From CALOFP01 sp942492635 (GTDB taxonomy: Bacteria; UBP6; UBA1177; CALOFP01), in assembly GCA_942492635.1 (NCBI GenBank), contig CALOFP010000003.1, positions 1,054,001 through 1,118,000 of the forward strand: 64,000 bases of DNA, given 5' to 3'. This document shows positions 1 through 8,191 of the stretch, piece after piece (the stretch's first letter is position 1; every line of letters starts with the position of its first letter). Made by a program: the position numbers and the translations under genes. The notes under the pieces are model-generated. The model made no database searches. It was not told the DNA's origin and worked only from the letters and a program-made list of their open reading frames with translations.

Positions 1-885
1 CATACCGGCAATCCATGTATCGATGGTTCCGAATGCAACAGCAACTGCAACGAAGAGGCTCAGAACTGTTTCAATATTGCCGGTACCGTTTGCGGTGATC
101 AGAATGACACGACATGCGACAAAGCCGACACATGCGACGGAGCGGGAAGCTGCACCAGTAATTTTGTAGAGAACTCTATTTCCTGTGACGACAACAATAT
201 CTGGACAGAAAACGATGTCTGTTTTGAAGGAAAATGTGTTGGAGAAGAGAGTTCCGGAACCTGTTATTTGCCGATAGTAGTAGATGAACTCCCCTTTGAA
301 CAGGAGAATCAGACAATAGGCAGGGAAAGCCACATCACCTACTATGATGAATCATGCGAATTCAGTGAAGCACCGACAGCCGACATCGTCTACGAAATAG
401 AGATGAAAAGTGATCACCGCTACACTATTAATGTCCTGAACGGTGGAGAAGAGAATGTAAATGTTGTTATCACCAAATCGTGTGAGGAACACACAGAATG
501 CATTAGAGAGGCGGCATACACTTCCACACGGCTCAACTTTGAACCAGAAGAGAGCGGAATCTACTTCATAATTCTGGAAACAAAAAAGAGAACCCGATTC
601 ACTGTTAAACTTGAAGCGGAGTATCTTGAAGAATCGGACGACGATAATTTCGATGACTACGATATTGTTGATGACGGGGATGTGGACGAAGATTTTAATG
701 TTGAGCCTGATGGTGAAGAAGATCTCTATGAAGATGACGATGATTCAGACTATTCGATCGTCGATGAAGACTCCTTGCATTGGCATTGGCATGAGCATGA
801 GAATGAGCGTGATATCATTACCGATGACGAGGATATTGAAGAAAACAACAGCAAAGGAGGGTGCGGCTGCGTCCTCATCATTTGA
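1..885 (+). CDS. C-terminal part of a Cys-rich secreted protein with acidic tail and terminal Cys motif (5' end outside window)
   Basis: The reading frame is open from base 1 to the TGA at 883-885, so the start lies outside the window; 294 residues are visible. Residues 1 to about 85 are Cys-rich, with phrases such as CDKADTCDGAGSC that resemble the Cys-rich repeat regions of large deltaproteobacterial surface proteins. Residues about 90-205 look like one compact beta-rich domain. Then comes a tail very rich in Asp and Glu, a His-rich patch (HWHWHEHENE near residue 259) and the end KGGCGCVLII. A Gly-Cys followed by a few hydrophobic residues also ends the C25 protease (stop at 52386) and the subtilase (stop at 56404). 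No catalytic domain is visible, so the function is unknown. Surface location is inferred from the composition. Confidence 0.85.
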   Translation, partial: HTGNPCIDGSECNSNCNEEAQNCFNIAGTVCGDQNDTTCDKADTCDGAGSCTSNFVENSISCDDNNIWTENDVCFEGKCVGEESSGTCYLPIVVDELPFEQENQTIGRESHITYYDESCEFSEAPTADIVYEIEMKSDHRYTINVLNGGEENVNVVITKSCEEHTECIREAAYTSTRLNFEPEESGIYFIILETKKRTRFTVKLEAEYLEESDDDNFDDYDIVDDGDVDEDFNVEPDGEEDLYEDDDDSDYSIVDEDSLHWHWHEHENERDIITDDEDIEENNSKGGCGCVLII

Positions 886-1154
886 GAAGAAAACCATGCG
901 TAATCAATATGAACACGTTTGGTGTGTAAACACGCACGTCGAGTAAATCAAGTGTTCCAAATTTGATTCACTGATGTTTTTGATTTTCCCGGCTCTTCTA
1001 ACGAAAACTCGTCCATTCACAGTAGTATCTTGAGTCGACGACATCTTTCACGTGTTCGCATGACAACCTTGTATCGCCCTTCAATGAGCTTCGCCTGTTT
1101 TGTTCCCTCAACAGAGGCTATTTTCAGCAAAAGACTGGTGGTTAACCTTTAGCG

Positions 1155-1752
1155 GTGCAGGATTTTAACCTGCCGGCAATTGATCCGGCAGATTTCCGGA
1201 AAGGAATTACTTCTGTCAGCGTAAAAAATGGACGATCGCTACTCTATTATGACTGGCAAAACGACAATTTTACAACCTGCACACTTTCCTACTTTTTTTC
1301 CAGCATCTCAGGCGTCAGGCCGAACAGGGACATCAAATTTACAAGGAAATTATTGAAGATAAGAACAACGATTATGAGGCAATTGAAAATGTTGTGAAAA
1401 AATATGTGGATCCGGAGATGATCTTTGGCGAAGTTATGACATCTTTCAGGCTAGCTCTTTTATTAAATGAAGAAGATGGACTCTATGGATTTAATGGAGA
1501 AGAGGGTTTTGAAGCTCTTGAAACAGGTTTTTATGAAGATAAAGGTTTTGAAATGGGGAGTAGCGGTGCAGTTTATGTAAAAATTGGCGGTGAATTTGAA
1601 GTACCGACCGATAAGGGTCTTAACATAAGATATGTCCGTATTTTACAGGCAAAACAACTGAAGCCGAGACACTGATCGAAGTCAATAATGACATACAAAA
1701 GGAAGTGAGGGAAGCGTACAACGGGGGCGGGGCGGAATTTGTACAGTTTTAG
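1155..1752 (+). pseudogene. Frameshifted remnant of an unrecognised gene
   Basis: One protein-like sequence can be read only by changing frame twice. From about 1155 the frame gives QDFNLPAIDPADFRKG and continues to YFF near 1310. The next frame continues as LRRQAEQGHQIYKEIIEDKN into KKYVDPEMIFGEVMTSFRL up to about 1645. A third frame then gives TGKTTEAETLIEVNNDIQKE and ends EFVQF at the TAG 1750-1752. Base composition and amino-acid use remain gene-like across the shifts, which suggests a recently inactivated gene or sequencing indels. The family is not recognised. The last bases, a G-rich stretch followed by cagttttagt, resemble the end of the gene that stops at 14834, so the 3' end may belong to a dispersed repeat. 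Confidence 0.55.
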
Positions 1753-2025
1753 TAAGCGATTAAATATTTTTCTTTTAATATTTTCATAAATGCCGGAAAG
1801 AAGAGAACAACCCTCCGGGTTGTTGTTACAACTCTTTCACAATTATGGACTTTATAAATAAAGTGGATGGTTTGGACTGTGTGAATTTTAAGATTTACCA
1901 TTGCCTGAAGAAATCATCAACCCTTTACAATTCTAATCTTATACACTCAATATCAGTTTACAACACCTTGTCAATACACTCCAACACATTAAAACAACAA
2001 TTATTATAGATGATAAACGAAATAT
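1753..2025. other. Intergenic region with one copy of a degenerate dispersed repeat
   Basis: No gene is seen here. Bases about 1840-1918 are one copy of a repeat found again at about 6462-6536 (clear match: shared core GGTTTGGACTGTGT followed by a related AAGATTT stretch) and more weakly at about 14911-14980. The rest is AT-rich and leads into the promoter of the decarboxylase operon. Confidence 0.5.
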
Positions 2026-2055
2026 TTGACAACATAGTAAAAACTTTTATATGAT
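2026..2055 (+). promoter_or_regulatory. Sigma70-type promoter of the decarboxylase-dipeptidase operon
   Basis: A perfect -35 box TTGACA lies at 2026-2031 and a -10 box TATGAT at 2050-2055, separated by 18 bases. It is the best promoter match upstream of the gene starting at 2266. It would give a leader of roughly 200 bases, unusually long for a simple operon. Confidence 0.65.
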
Positions 2056-2146
2056 AGGCTCAAACTGCAGTTACATACACATTTTGTGTCACCATTAGAG
2101 CTCTATTAAATAAAGGAGGTAAAGCTAAAAAGTAGACTGTAAATAT

Positions 2147-2208
2147 CAACAATTGTATTTATCCTTCCAAATCGGCACTAAAGTAGCATTGAATCACCTC
2201 AATTGTTG
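2147..2208 (+). promoter_or_regulatory. Inverted repeat in the long leader of the decarboxylase operon
   Basis: CAACAATTG at 2147-2155 is perfectly complementary to CAATTGTTG at 2200-2208, giving a 9-bp stem with a 44-base loop inside the predicted leader RNA. It could be an RNA structure or a split operator. No T-box, terminator or known riboswitch motif was recognised, so a regulatory role is only a suggestion. Confidence 0.35.
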
Positions 2209-2265
2209 TATGCAAGATTTATATACCAATAAAAATCATTACCAACTAAATAGGAGTATTACGAA

Positions 2266-4485
2266 ATGAAACACTTTTCAGATAGACAGATCCGCTTTAG
2301 AAACAAATTAACAGAATATGTTTCTAATCTTAAAGACAACAAACTTAACTTAGACACCACAGGAACCAATTCCTTGGCTGCGTGGTTTTTGGGGCCGAAA
2401 GCTGAAAACAAAGAATTCTTTGCTAAATTGTTATTAGAAGGTCTCGAAGCTAATTGCAATGACCGCAAAACCTACTTTGGTAAAGATCCATTATATATTT
2501 CAGATTACCGCAAAGACGATGACTATACTAAAAGTTTAATTGATATTGAAACAGATTTTAAAGATCTGGTTAAAGCACTTCAAGGATCTGTACCATTTTT
2601 TAGTTATCGCTATCAAGCACATATGAACTGGGATCTGACAATGCCTGGATTGTTGGGATACTTCGCAGCATTGTTATATAATCAAAATAATGTAGCACTT
2701 GAGGCATCTCCTGTCACGTCACAACTTGAAGCACTCGTTGGAGATGATCTTTGCAAAATGCTTGGTTACAGGATTCCAGCTGAAAATAAAAACACAGGTG
2801 CAATCAGACCTTGGGGACACATAACCTGCGATGGTTCTATTGCTAATTTAGAAGCAATGTGGGCAGCCAGAAATCTTAAATACTACCCCATCTCACTTGT
2901 TCAGGCAATCAACTTTAATCCTACCATGGCTCCGGCAAAATCACTATCCGTAGAGTATTGCGGCAAACCGTGTTTGTTAACAAGTTTAACCACTTGGGAG
3001 CTTTTGAATTTGAATATCGACACTATTCTATCCCTTGCCACCACTATCAATGAATCTTTTGGTATCTCTATTGATGAAATAAATGATGCGGTAGAACCTT
3101 TCTTAATTCAAAGCACCGGCCTTATGGAGTTTAGCCAAAAGCACCTACAGGATGTAAAAACGCCAAAGTTGTTCGGTACTGCTACCAAACACTATTCCTG
3201 GCCTAAAAACGCAGCTGCACTGGGTATCGGTAAGGATAGTTTTGTAAACATTTCCATTGACGAAGACGCTCGCATGGATTTTGATAAATTAAAAATCAAT
3301 TTAGACGCAGCAATCAAAAAGAAGCATCCTGTTTTAATGGTGGTTGTGGTTCTTGGTTCTACAGAGCAAAGTGCAGTTGATCCATTGAAAAAGGTCCTTG
3401 ATCTCAGAGATGATTATCGAAAAGCTGGAATAGACTTTTGTATACATGTCGATTCCGCTTGGGGCGGTTATTTTGCTAGTACTCTTCGTGGTGACAAACA
3501 ACCTGAACTAATAATTACGAACAATGATATAGAGAAACAGTGTACTCCTACTCTGCCGATGAGTGATTATGTAAAGGAACAATATGAATGCCTGGAACAT
3601 GCAGACACTATTACTGTAGATCCGCATAAGGCCGGCTACATACCTTACCCTGCCGGTGCTTTATGTTATCGCAACAAGGAGATGAGAAATCTAATCGCGT
3701 TCTTAGCATCTGAGGTTTATCATGCTGGCAGCTTGGATGCAAACATGGGTGTTTTTGGCATAGAAGGTTCTAAACCGGGAGCTGCTGCTGCTGCTGTATA
3801 CTTAAGTCATAAGGCTATCCGCCCTGATAGAAATGGTTATGGTAAAATTCTGGGCAAAGCACTCTTTAATAGTAAGCGTTTTTTTGCCGATGTGATTACA
3901 ATGGCTGAAGATGACGATCCTTTTATTGTAGTCCCCGTACAGCAAATTCCTGCCGAAAAGGAAGGTAAATCTGATGAAGAAATCAAAAAGCAATTGCACT
4001 ACATAAAAACTGAGATCGTTCCCAAGCAGAATAATGAGCTCTATCAAAACAGGGAAGCAATGGATCTTCTAAAGAAATTAGGATCCGATCAGATTATCAT
4101 AACTTATGGTTTAAACTTCAAGAACTCTGACGGCACTTTGAATACCGATCCAGATTTAATCAACAAATTCAATCATATTGTATTTGAAAAACTAAGCATA
4201 AAGCCAGATACAAAAGAGGTTGATAATACTCCACTTATCATTACAACTTCAGAATTTGATCCGGAAGTCTATGGGGATGAATTTGTTACATCTTACATGA
4301 AAAGATTAGGCGTTGATAATCCTAAACCAATTACCATGAATTTTATTTCATCAACGACAATGTGTCCCTGGCTAACTGCTACTGAAACAGGAAACTTTAT
4401 CCCAACGCTTACAAAAGCCTTTCGCGAAACCATTTTAGATGTAGTTAACCATTATCATGACCATGGAGCATTTAAGACAAAATAA
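2266..4485 (+). CDS. PLP-dependent decarboxylase of the tyrosine decarboxylase type
   Basis: Likely decarboxylates an aromatic amino acid (tyrosine to tyramine, CO2 released) in the cytoplasm. The order of motifs follows bacterial tyrosine decarboxylases: an MNWDLTMPGLLGY segment, NNVALEASPVTSQ, WGHITCDGSIANLE, a TKHYSWPKNA segment, HVDSAWGGY with Asp396 expected to hold the pyridine nitrogen, and DPHKAGYIPYPAG with Lys455 expected to form the Schiff base. The protein is 739 residues, about 110 longer than the usual 620-630; inserts are visible around residues 405-430 and in the C-terminal third. The start is supported by a ribosome site (aggag at 2252-2256). The dipeptidase follows after 11 bases. 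Base composition is clearly more AT-rich than the surroundings, which suggests transfer. No amine/amino-acid antiporter is adjacent, so substrate specificity is not certain. Confidence 0.85.
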   Translation: MKHFSDRQIRFRNKLTEYVSNLKDNKLNLDTTGTNSLAAWFLGPKAENKEFFAKLLLEGLEANCNDRKTYFGKDPLYISDYRKDDDYTKSLIDIETDFKDLVKALQGSVPFFSYRYQAHMNWDLTMPGLLGYFAALLYNQNNVALEASPVTSQLEALVGDDLCKMLGYRIPAENKNTGAIRPWGHITCDGSIANLEAMWAARNLKYYPISLVQAINFNPTMAPAKSLSVEYCGKPCLLTSLTTWELLNLNIDTILSLATTINESFGISIDEINDAVEPFLIQSTGLMEFSQKHLQDVKTPKLFGTATKHYSWPKNAAALGIGKDSFVNISIDEDARMDFDKLKINLDAAIKKKHPVLMVVVVLGSTEQSAVDPLKKVLDLRDDYRKAGIDFCIHVDSAWGGYFASTLRGDKQPELIITNNDIEKQCTPTLPMSDYVKEQYECLEHADTITVDPHKAGYIPYPAGALCYRNKEMRNLIAFLASEVYHAGSLDANMGVFGIEGSKPGAAAAAVYLSHKAIRPDRNGYGKILGKALFNSKRFFADVITMAEDDDPFIVVPVQQIPAEKEGKSDEEIKKQLHYIKTEIVPKQNNELYQNREAMDLLKKLGSDQIIITYGLNFKNSDGTLNTDPDLINKFNHIVFEKLSIKPDTKEVDNTPLIITTSEFDPEVYGDEFVTSYMKRLGVDNPKPITMNFISSTTMCPWLTATETGNFIPTLTKAFRETILDVVNHYHDHGAFKTK

Positions 4486-4496
4486 GGAGAATAACT

Positions 4497-6212
4497 ATGA
4501 AAAAAATCTATAATAAAGACATGAGTCGTTTTGCCTGCACCACCATGATTGTAGGTAAGGAAGCAAGCATAGATGGTTCAGTAATTATTGCCCATAGTGA
4601 CGACGACGTATCAGATGAGAGAGTAATCATGGTTCCTGCGAGAACCTGGGATTTATCAGATCCAAAGCAAAAATATCGTCCTGTCTACTATGACAATGCC
4701 AGTCTGGGACTAAATACTGACTACAATTCAACAGATATCAGGCGTTATATCGGTGATTCCCGTGGCCCGGGATACCAAACCGAAGCAGAAGGATATGAAA
4801 AGAGCAGTCCGATAGGATACATTCCACAGGTTGAAAAGACCTATTCCTATTTTGATTCCAGTTATGGAATTATGAATGAGCACAACTTGATGATTGGTGA
4901 ATGCACTTGTGGTGCTAAAAACCAGCCAGGTCCAGACAAAGAAAAAAGGCTATTTTACAGTGCTGAACTCTCCAGAGTTGCCCTTGAAAGATGTAAAACG
5001 GCCAGGGAAGCCATTATCTTAATTTCACAGCTTATAGCTAATTATGGGTACTATGGAACTGGTGAAACATTGCTAATAGGTGATGCTGATGAGGGCTGGG
5101 TAATGGAGATGGCTGCCTACGAGATGGATGGTGGTGCTGCTGTTTGGGTTGCCCAGAGAGTAAAAGACGACCATTACTTTGTGGAGGCAAATGAATTTAG
5201 AATTCGCGATATAAAAAAAGGTGAAGTCACTACAGATCATGGTATTTCAAGCTTTGATGATAATGAAGTTTGGTATTCATTGAATTTGTTTGATGTAGCG
5301 AAAGCCATGAACTGGAATGTTTTAAACGATACAATAGATTGGCTTTCGAGTGTAAGTTGGGGCGAATATTTACATCCATATTACTCATTACGAAGAGTAT
5401 GGCGTGCATTTTCAAAAGTGGCTCCTTTGACCTATTTGCCAACTAAACTATCTGATGGTTATTCCAGAGATTACCCATTTTCCCTGAAACCTGAAAAAAA
5501 ATTATCAGTGCTTGATATTGCGGATGTGTATCGTGATCATTACGAAGGTACAGAATTTGATCTTACCATTGGTGAAGCAGCTGCACCATGGGGAAATCCT
5601 GTCAGATACGAAAGCAATCCTGATCAGGGTGACTCTTTTAACTTAAATACATACCACCCCAAAGGAGCATGGGAACGCCCATTATCAATTTACCGCTGTG
5701 GAATGATGTGGATAAATCAGGCAAAAAAAGTTGATACGGACACAATTGGATTTTCCTGGATTGGTCTTGATCGACCGGTTGCCAACTGTCTAATGCCTTT
5801 TTTCAGCAAAATGAAAGACATTCCTGCTGAAATACAAACCATGAATTTATTGGACTTTCAGTTTAACGGTGATAGTGCATGGTGGGCTTTTAATTTTGTG
5901 GCAAATCAGGCTAACAACAACTTCAAATATATGATGAAAGACATAAAAGCACTACAACATAATTTAGAAAAAAGTGCTTATAATAAAGTTTCTACTTGTT
6001 TAAAAAGCGGAAATACAGAAGGAGCTTCAAAATTTTGCACAGATAATGCTGCTGAGGTGATTGGTGAATGGTGGCAATTGGCGTCATCTTTAATCGTAAA
6101 ATACAATAACGGCTGTATTACAACAGGACCCCGCAACATTATGAAGAAAATTGACTATCCGAAAGAATGGTTGCAAAAAGTTGGATTCAACGATGGCCCC
6201 ATAGAGTACTAA
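4497..6212 (+). CDS. C69-family dipeptidase (Ntn hydrolase)
   Basis: Matches peptidase family C69 (PepD-like dipeptidases), which hydrolyse dipeptides using an N-terminal cysteine exposed by self-cleavage. The segment SRFACTTMIVGKEASIDGSV near the N-terminus is the family signature, with Cys14 the expected nucleophile; ARTW and SYGIMNEHNLMIGE segments follow in family order. Length (571 residues) is in the normal to slightly long range. The ribosome site aggag lies 7 bases before ATG 4497; an internal ATG nine codons in would also leave the Cys near the N-terminus. No signal peptide is visible, so action in the cytoplasm is likely. It is co-transcribed with the upstream decarboxylase (11-base gap) and shares its AT-rich composition. 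A reasonable inference is that it frees amino acids from dipeptides for the decarboxylase. Confidence 0.88.
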   Translation: MKKIYNKDMSRFACTTMIVGKEASIDGSVIIAHSDDDVSDERVIMVPARTWDLSDPKQKYRPVYYDNASLGLNTDYNSTDIRRYIGDSRGPGYQTEAEGYEKSSPIGYIPQVEKTYSYFDSSYGIMNEHNLMIGECTCGAKNQPGPDKEKRLFYSAELSRVALERCKTAREAIILISQLIANYGYYGTGETLLIGDADEGWVMEMAAYEMDGGAAVWVAQRVKDDHYFVEANEFRIRDIKKGEVTTDHGISSFDDNEVWYSLNLFDVAKAMNWNVLNDTIDWLSSVSWGEYLHPYYSLRRVWRAFSKVAPLTYLPTKLSDGYSRDYPFSLKPEKKLSVLDIADVYRDHYEGTEFDLTIGEAAAPWGNPVRYESNPDQGDSFNLNTYHPKGAWERPLSIYRCGMMWINQAKKVDTDTIGFSWIGLDRPVANCLMPFFSKMKDIPAEIQTMNLLDFQFNGDSAWWAFNFVANQANNNFKYMMKDIKALQHNLEKSAYNKVSTCLKSGNTEGASKFCTDNAAEVIGEWWQLASSLIVKYNNGCITTGPRNIMKKIDYPKEWLQKVGFNDGPIEY

Positions 6213-6614
6213 AGAAGGATCGTCAACAAGAAATGATAATCAAGCAAACAACAAAAAAGAAATCACAGGATAGGCACCGGTTGCCCATTTAACCTTTTTC
6301 TTTCAATATTTAATCAAACGTAATACTAAGGCAGGTAGCATCCACAGTCCGTATTTTCTAATGTTTTCCCATTCCGAATATCACCAGTTCAAGGTTCCTT
6401 GGGGTTTGATTTTATCCGATAGGTGCGTTTAAATACCGCTGCAATTCTCTCACTTCCATGGCAATGGACTATATGAACATGCTGGAAGGTTTGGACTGTG
6501 TAACTTGAAGATTTTACTGTTCCCCTGTGCAGAGGTTTTGTGGTTTTATCAGGGAAAGGGCGATCCAGCGAAACGCAAACAACATCGTTATTTCAAACAC
6601 TTGACTCTTCATCC
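6213..6614. other. Gene-free region made of degenerate intergenic repeats
   Basis: No gene seen. Bases about 6421-6445 (ggtgcgtttaaataccgctg and flanks) match the sequence next to the 3' end of the group II intron at about 10500-10522, so this may be an empty relative of the intron target. Bases about 6462-6536 are the second copy of the repeat at 1840-1918. The phrase tcagggaaagggcg near 6550 recurs near 12712. Confidence 0.45.
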
Positions 6615-6636
6615 GAGACGTTGCATGCAACGTCTC
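6615..6636. repeat. Perfect 22-bp palindrome of a widespread intergenic type
   Basis: Half-site GAGACGTTGCA followed at once by its exact reverse complement. Nearly identical palindromes are scattered through genomes of unrelated phyla and are regarded as small mobile or REP-like repeats. Here it lies 13 bases beyond the stop of the lipoprotein gene that ends at 6650 on the minus strand. Confidence 0.7.
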
Positions 6637-6649
6637 TACGGTTTGGTCT

Positions 6650-7120
6650 TTATTTGCGGCTATCGGCGGGGTTCAGGGGAATAACTTCTTCGTAGGAACC
6701 GACTTTCAGGAATTTTAATTTTTTGAGGTCCTCGGTGACGCCTTTTGTCTTGAAGCGGAGTACTTTGGGACATGAACACTTGGCTAAAACGTCACCATAG
6801 TCCCTATGGATCTCTACAAGTAATGTTTCGGGATCACTTTCATCTATTTCTGTTTCGGTGTTGTACTTTATGTGGTTCGCACAATTAAAATAGTCTGCGT
6901 ATTCGATTGTGAGGGTTCCGTCTTCAATGGAAATGATTTCCGCGAAGGGCTCAAAGATGAGGGTTTCTTCATCTATCCTCTCATCTATTTCATCCTGGGT
7001 AATTGCCCGGAGGTTATCTCCTCTCATGCATTCGGAAACTGTTGCCTTATCGTGATTACCGGATCCGCAACTTAACAGAACAAGAAACGCACCTACTGCA
7101 AACAAATTCTTTTTATTCAT
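6650..7120 (-). CDS. Small putative lipoprotein of unknown function
   Basis: The product begins MNKKNLFAVGAFLVLLSC, a short signal peptide with a lipobox (LLSC) expected to be lipid-anchored after export. The mature part of about 140 residues is acidic and has three further cysteines (FNCANH, KCSCP). ATG at 7120 is preferred because GAGGTG lies 6 bases upstream; the GTG at 7129 is the alternative and gives three extra residues. The C-terminal part, with KVLRFKTKGVTEDL, looks like a small beta domain. No family was recognised. The gene stands alone on the minus strand. Confidence 0.7.
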   Translation of the reverse strand: MNKKNLFAVGAFLVLLSCGSGNHDKATVSECMRGDNLRAITQDEIDERIDEETLIFEPFAEIISIEDGTLTIEYADYFNCANHIKYNTETEIDESDPETLLVEIHRDYGDVLAKCSCPKVLRFKTKGVTEDLKKLKFLKVGSYEEVIPLNPADSRK

Positions 7121-7305
7121 TCTCTTCACCTCTTCTTTAAAGGAATTTCAGCTCGTTATATCCCGCACACAAAATGCTATCGACCCGTATATCTCGTATC
7201 AAAAACATAGATAATTTATTAAAAATATTCAAATTTATCCTGCTAATTGGTGTAATTTAATGAAACTGTTACAATGAAGCATATCATGAAGGAGAAACAA
7301 GGTTC

Positions 7306-7683
7306 ATGAAAAAGGAAAAACTTTTGGCCGAACTTGAAACGGGTATCGAGATAGGTACTCGAGGCATCAACAAATCCCTGCCTGAGTTGGAGCTGGGCGG
7401 CACGTTGATATACATTTCCACGGCACTCGAAAGCAATCCGGAACTTTTTAATGATCCAGAAGTAACTGAAAAGATGAATGTAATGGTTGAGAAACTTGCT
7501 CCGGTGATCCAAAAGCACGCTCTGGATTACGAGGGCTGGGGCTGGCGGATGCTCAAGAAGGCCCTGAATACAGGCAAAGAGCTGTTTCCAGACCGAGACA
7601 AACATTGGTGGTGGTGGTGGCCGGAACAGTTCATAGATGATGAGCACCTTGAAAAATGGCGGATTTTCAGTACGAATTCATAG
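7306..7683 (+). CDS. Hypothetical 125-residue protein with a five-Trp run
   Basis: ATG at 7306 follows aaggag with a somewhat long spacing. The product is predicted helical, acidic and Lys-rich, with no signal peptide or membrane segment, and holds the unusual stretch DKHWWWWWPEQF near residue 100. An overlapping minus-strand frame covers most of the same bases, but its composition (HHHHQC, runs of Ser and Phe) looks like a mirror of this gene. The product looks like a real cytoplasmic protein; no family was recognised. Confidence 0.55.
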   Translation: MKKEKLLAELETGIEIGTRGINKSLPELELGGTLIYISTALESNPELFNDPEVTEKMNVMVEKLAPVIQKHALDYEGWGWRMLKKALNTGKELFPDRDKHWWWWWPEQFIDDEHLEKWRIFSTNS

Positions 7684-7797
7684 AGTTTTCCGCGTCTTCC
7701 TTTTCCGAAATTTATCCACAGATTCACCCAGATTGACACAGATGGGGAGAATGCTTTAACGAAAAAAAATCATTTCGAAATCCCAGGAGTGTAAAGC

Positions 7798-7827
7798 GTA
7801 GGATGGGCAAAGCAAAGCGTGCCCATC
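7798..7827. repeat. Widespread intergenic inverted repeat (GGATGGGC / GCCCATC type)
   Basis: The sequence reads GTAGGATGGGC, then AAAGCAAAGC, then GTGCCCATC. GATGGGC and GCCCATC form a 7-bp stem. Very similar elements are common in many bacterial genomes, notably cyanobacteria and proteobacteria. About 70 bases upstream, tccacagattcacccagatt resembles another common intergenic repeat. Confidence 0.6.
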
Positions 7828-7852
7828 GAATTGTGATTTAAAAAAGCTGATT

Positions 7853-8191
7853 TTAGGCGAGATCCAGAGCTTTCCTGATAATTTTCCTGCCGTAGAATTT
7901 CTCTTTTTCGTCGGACTTAATAGCAACATACACCGGCATATGTTTAATCAGATATCCCGCTTTTCCCACATGATTCATGACAATTTCGGATACAAGCTCT
8001 CCGTTTTCAAACCCGGCGACAAGAAATCCACCGCGGCCACCGGAAATCGAAAGGGTATCTGTAATTGCTTCATCAACCTTTTTTCTCTCATTCCGGGATT
8101 TTCCAAGATGTTTCAATAGAAAATTAACAAACTCTTCCCTTGTAAATTTCGAATTAAACTGATTCTCATTCTTAATAACTCTAAACTCCAT
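7853..8191 (-). CDS. Truncated GNAT-like N-acetyltransferase
   Basis: The 112-residue product (from ATG 8191, with GGAGG four bases upstream) carries the first half of a GNAT fold: GFLVAGFENGELVSEIVMNHVG corresponds to strands 2-3, and MPVYVAIKSDEKEKFYGRKIIRKALDLA to strand 4 and the acetyl-CoA-binding helix. In full-length relatives 30-50 more residues follow (strands 5-7); here TAA occurs directly after KALDLA. The usual Q/RxxGxG/A loop is degenerate (KEKFYGRK), so acetyl-CoA binding is doubtful. It may be a pseudogene or an unusually short protein. A TTG 18 bases further upstream is less likely as start. Confidence 0.55.
   Translation of the reverse strand: MEFRVIKNENQFNSKFTREEFVNFLLKHLGKSRNERKKVDEAITDTLSISGGRGGFLVAGFENGELVSEIVMNHVGKAGYLIKHMPVYVAIKSDEKEKFYGRKIIRKALDLA

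Noticed and set aside
886..1154. Possible minus-strand gene remnant (peptides such as KQAKLIEGRYKVVMRTRE)
   Set aside because: Several stop codons interrupt it, no family was recognised and the boundaries cannot be set, so it was not listed as a gene.
2060..2265. Tyrosine T-box or other riboswitch in the long leader
   Set aside because: No T-box sequence (AGGGTGG-type), specifier loop or terminator/antiterminator pair was found; only one inverted repeat is present.
7243..7647. Minus-strand gene of 134 codons opposite the small plus-strand gene
   Set aside because: No ribosome site, unlikely composition (runs of Pro and Cys mirrored from Trp and Gly codons), and the plus-strand frame is more gene-like.
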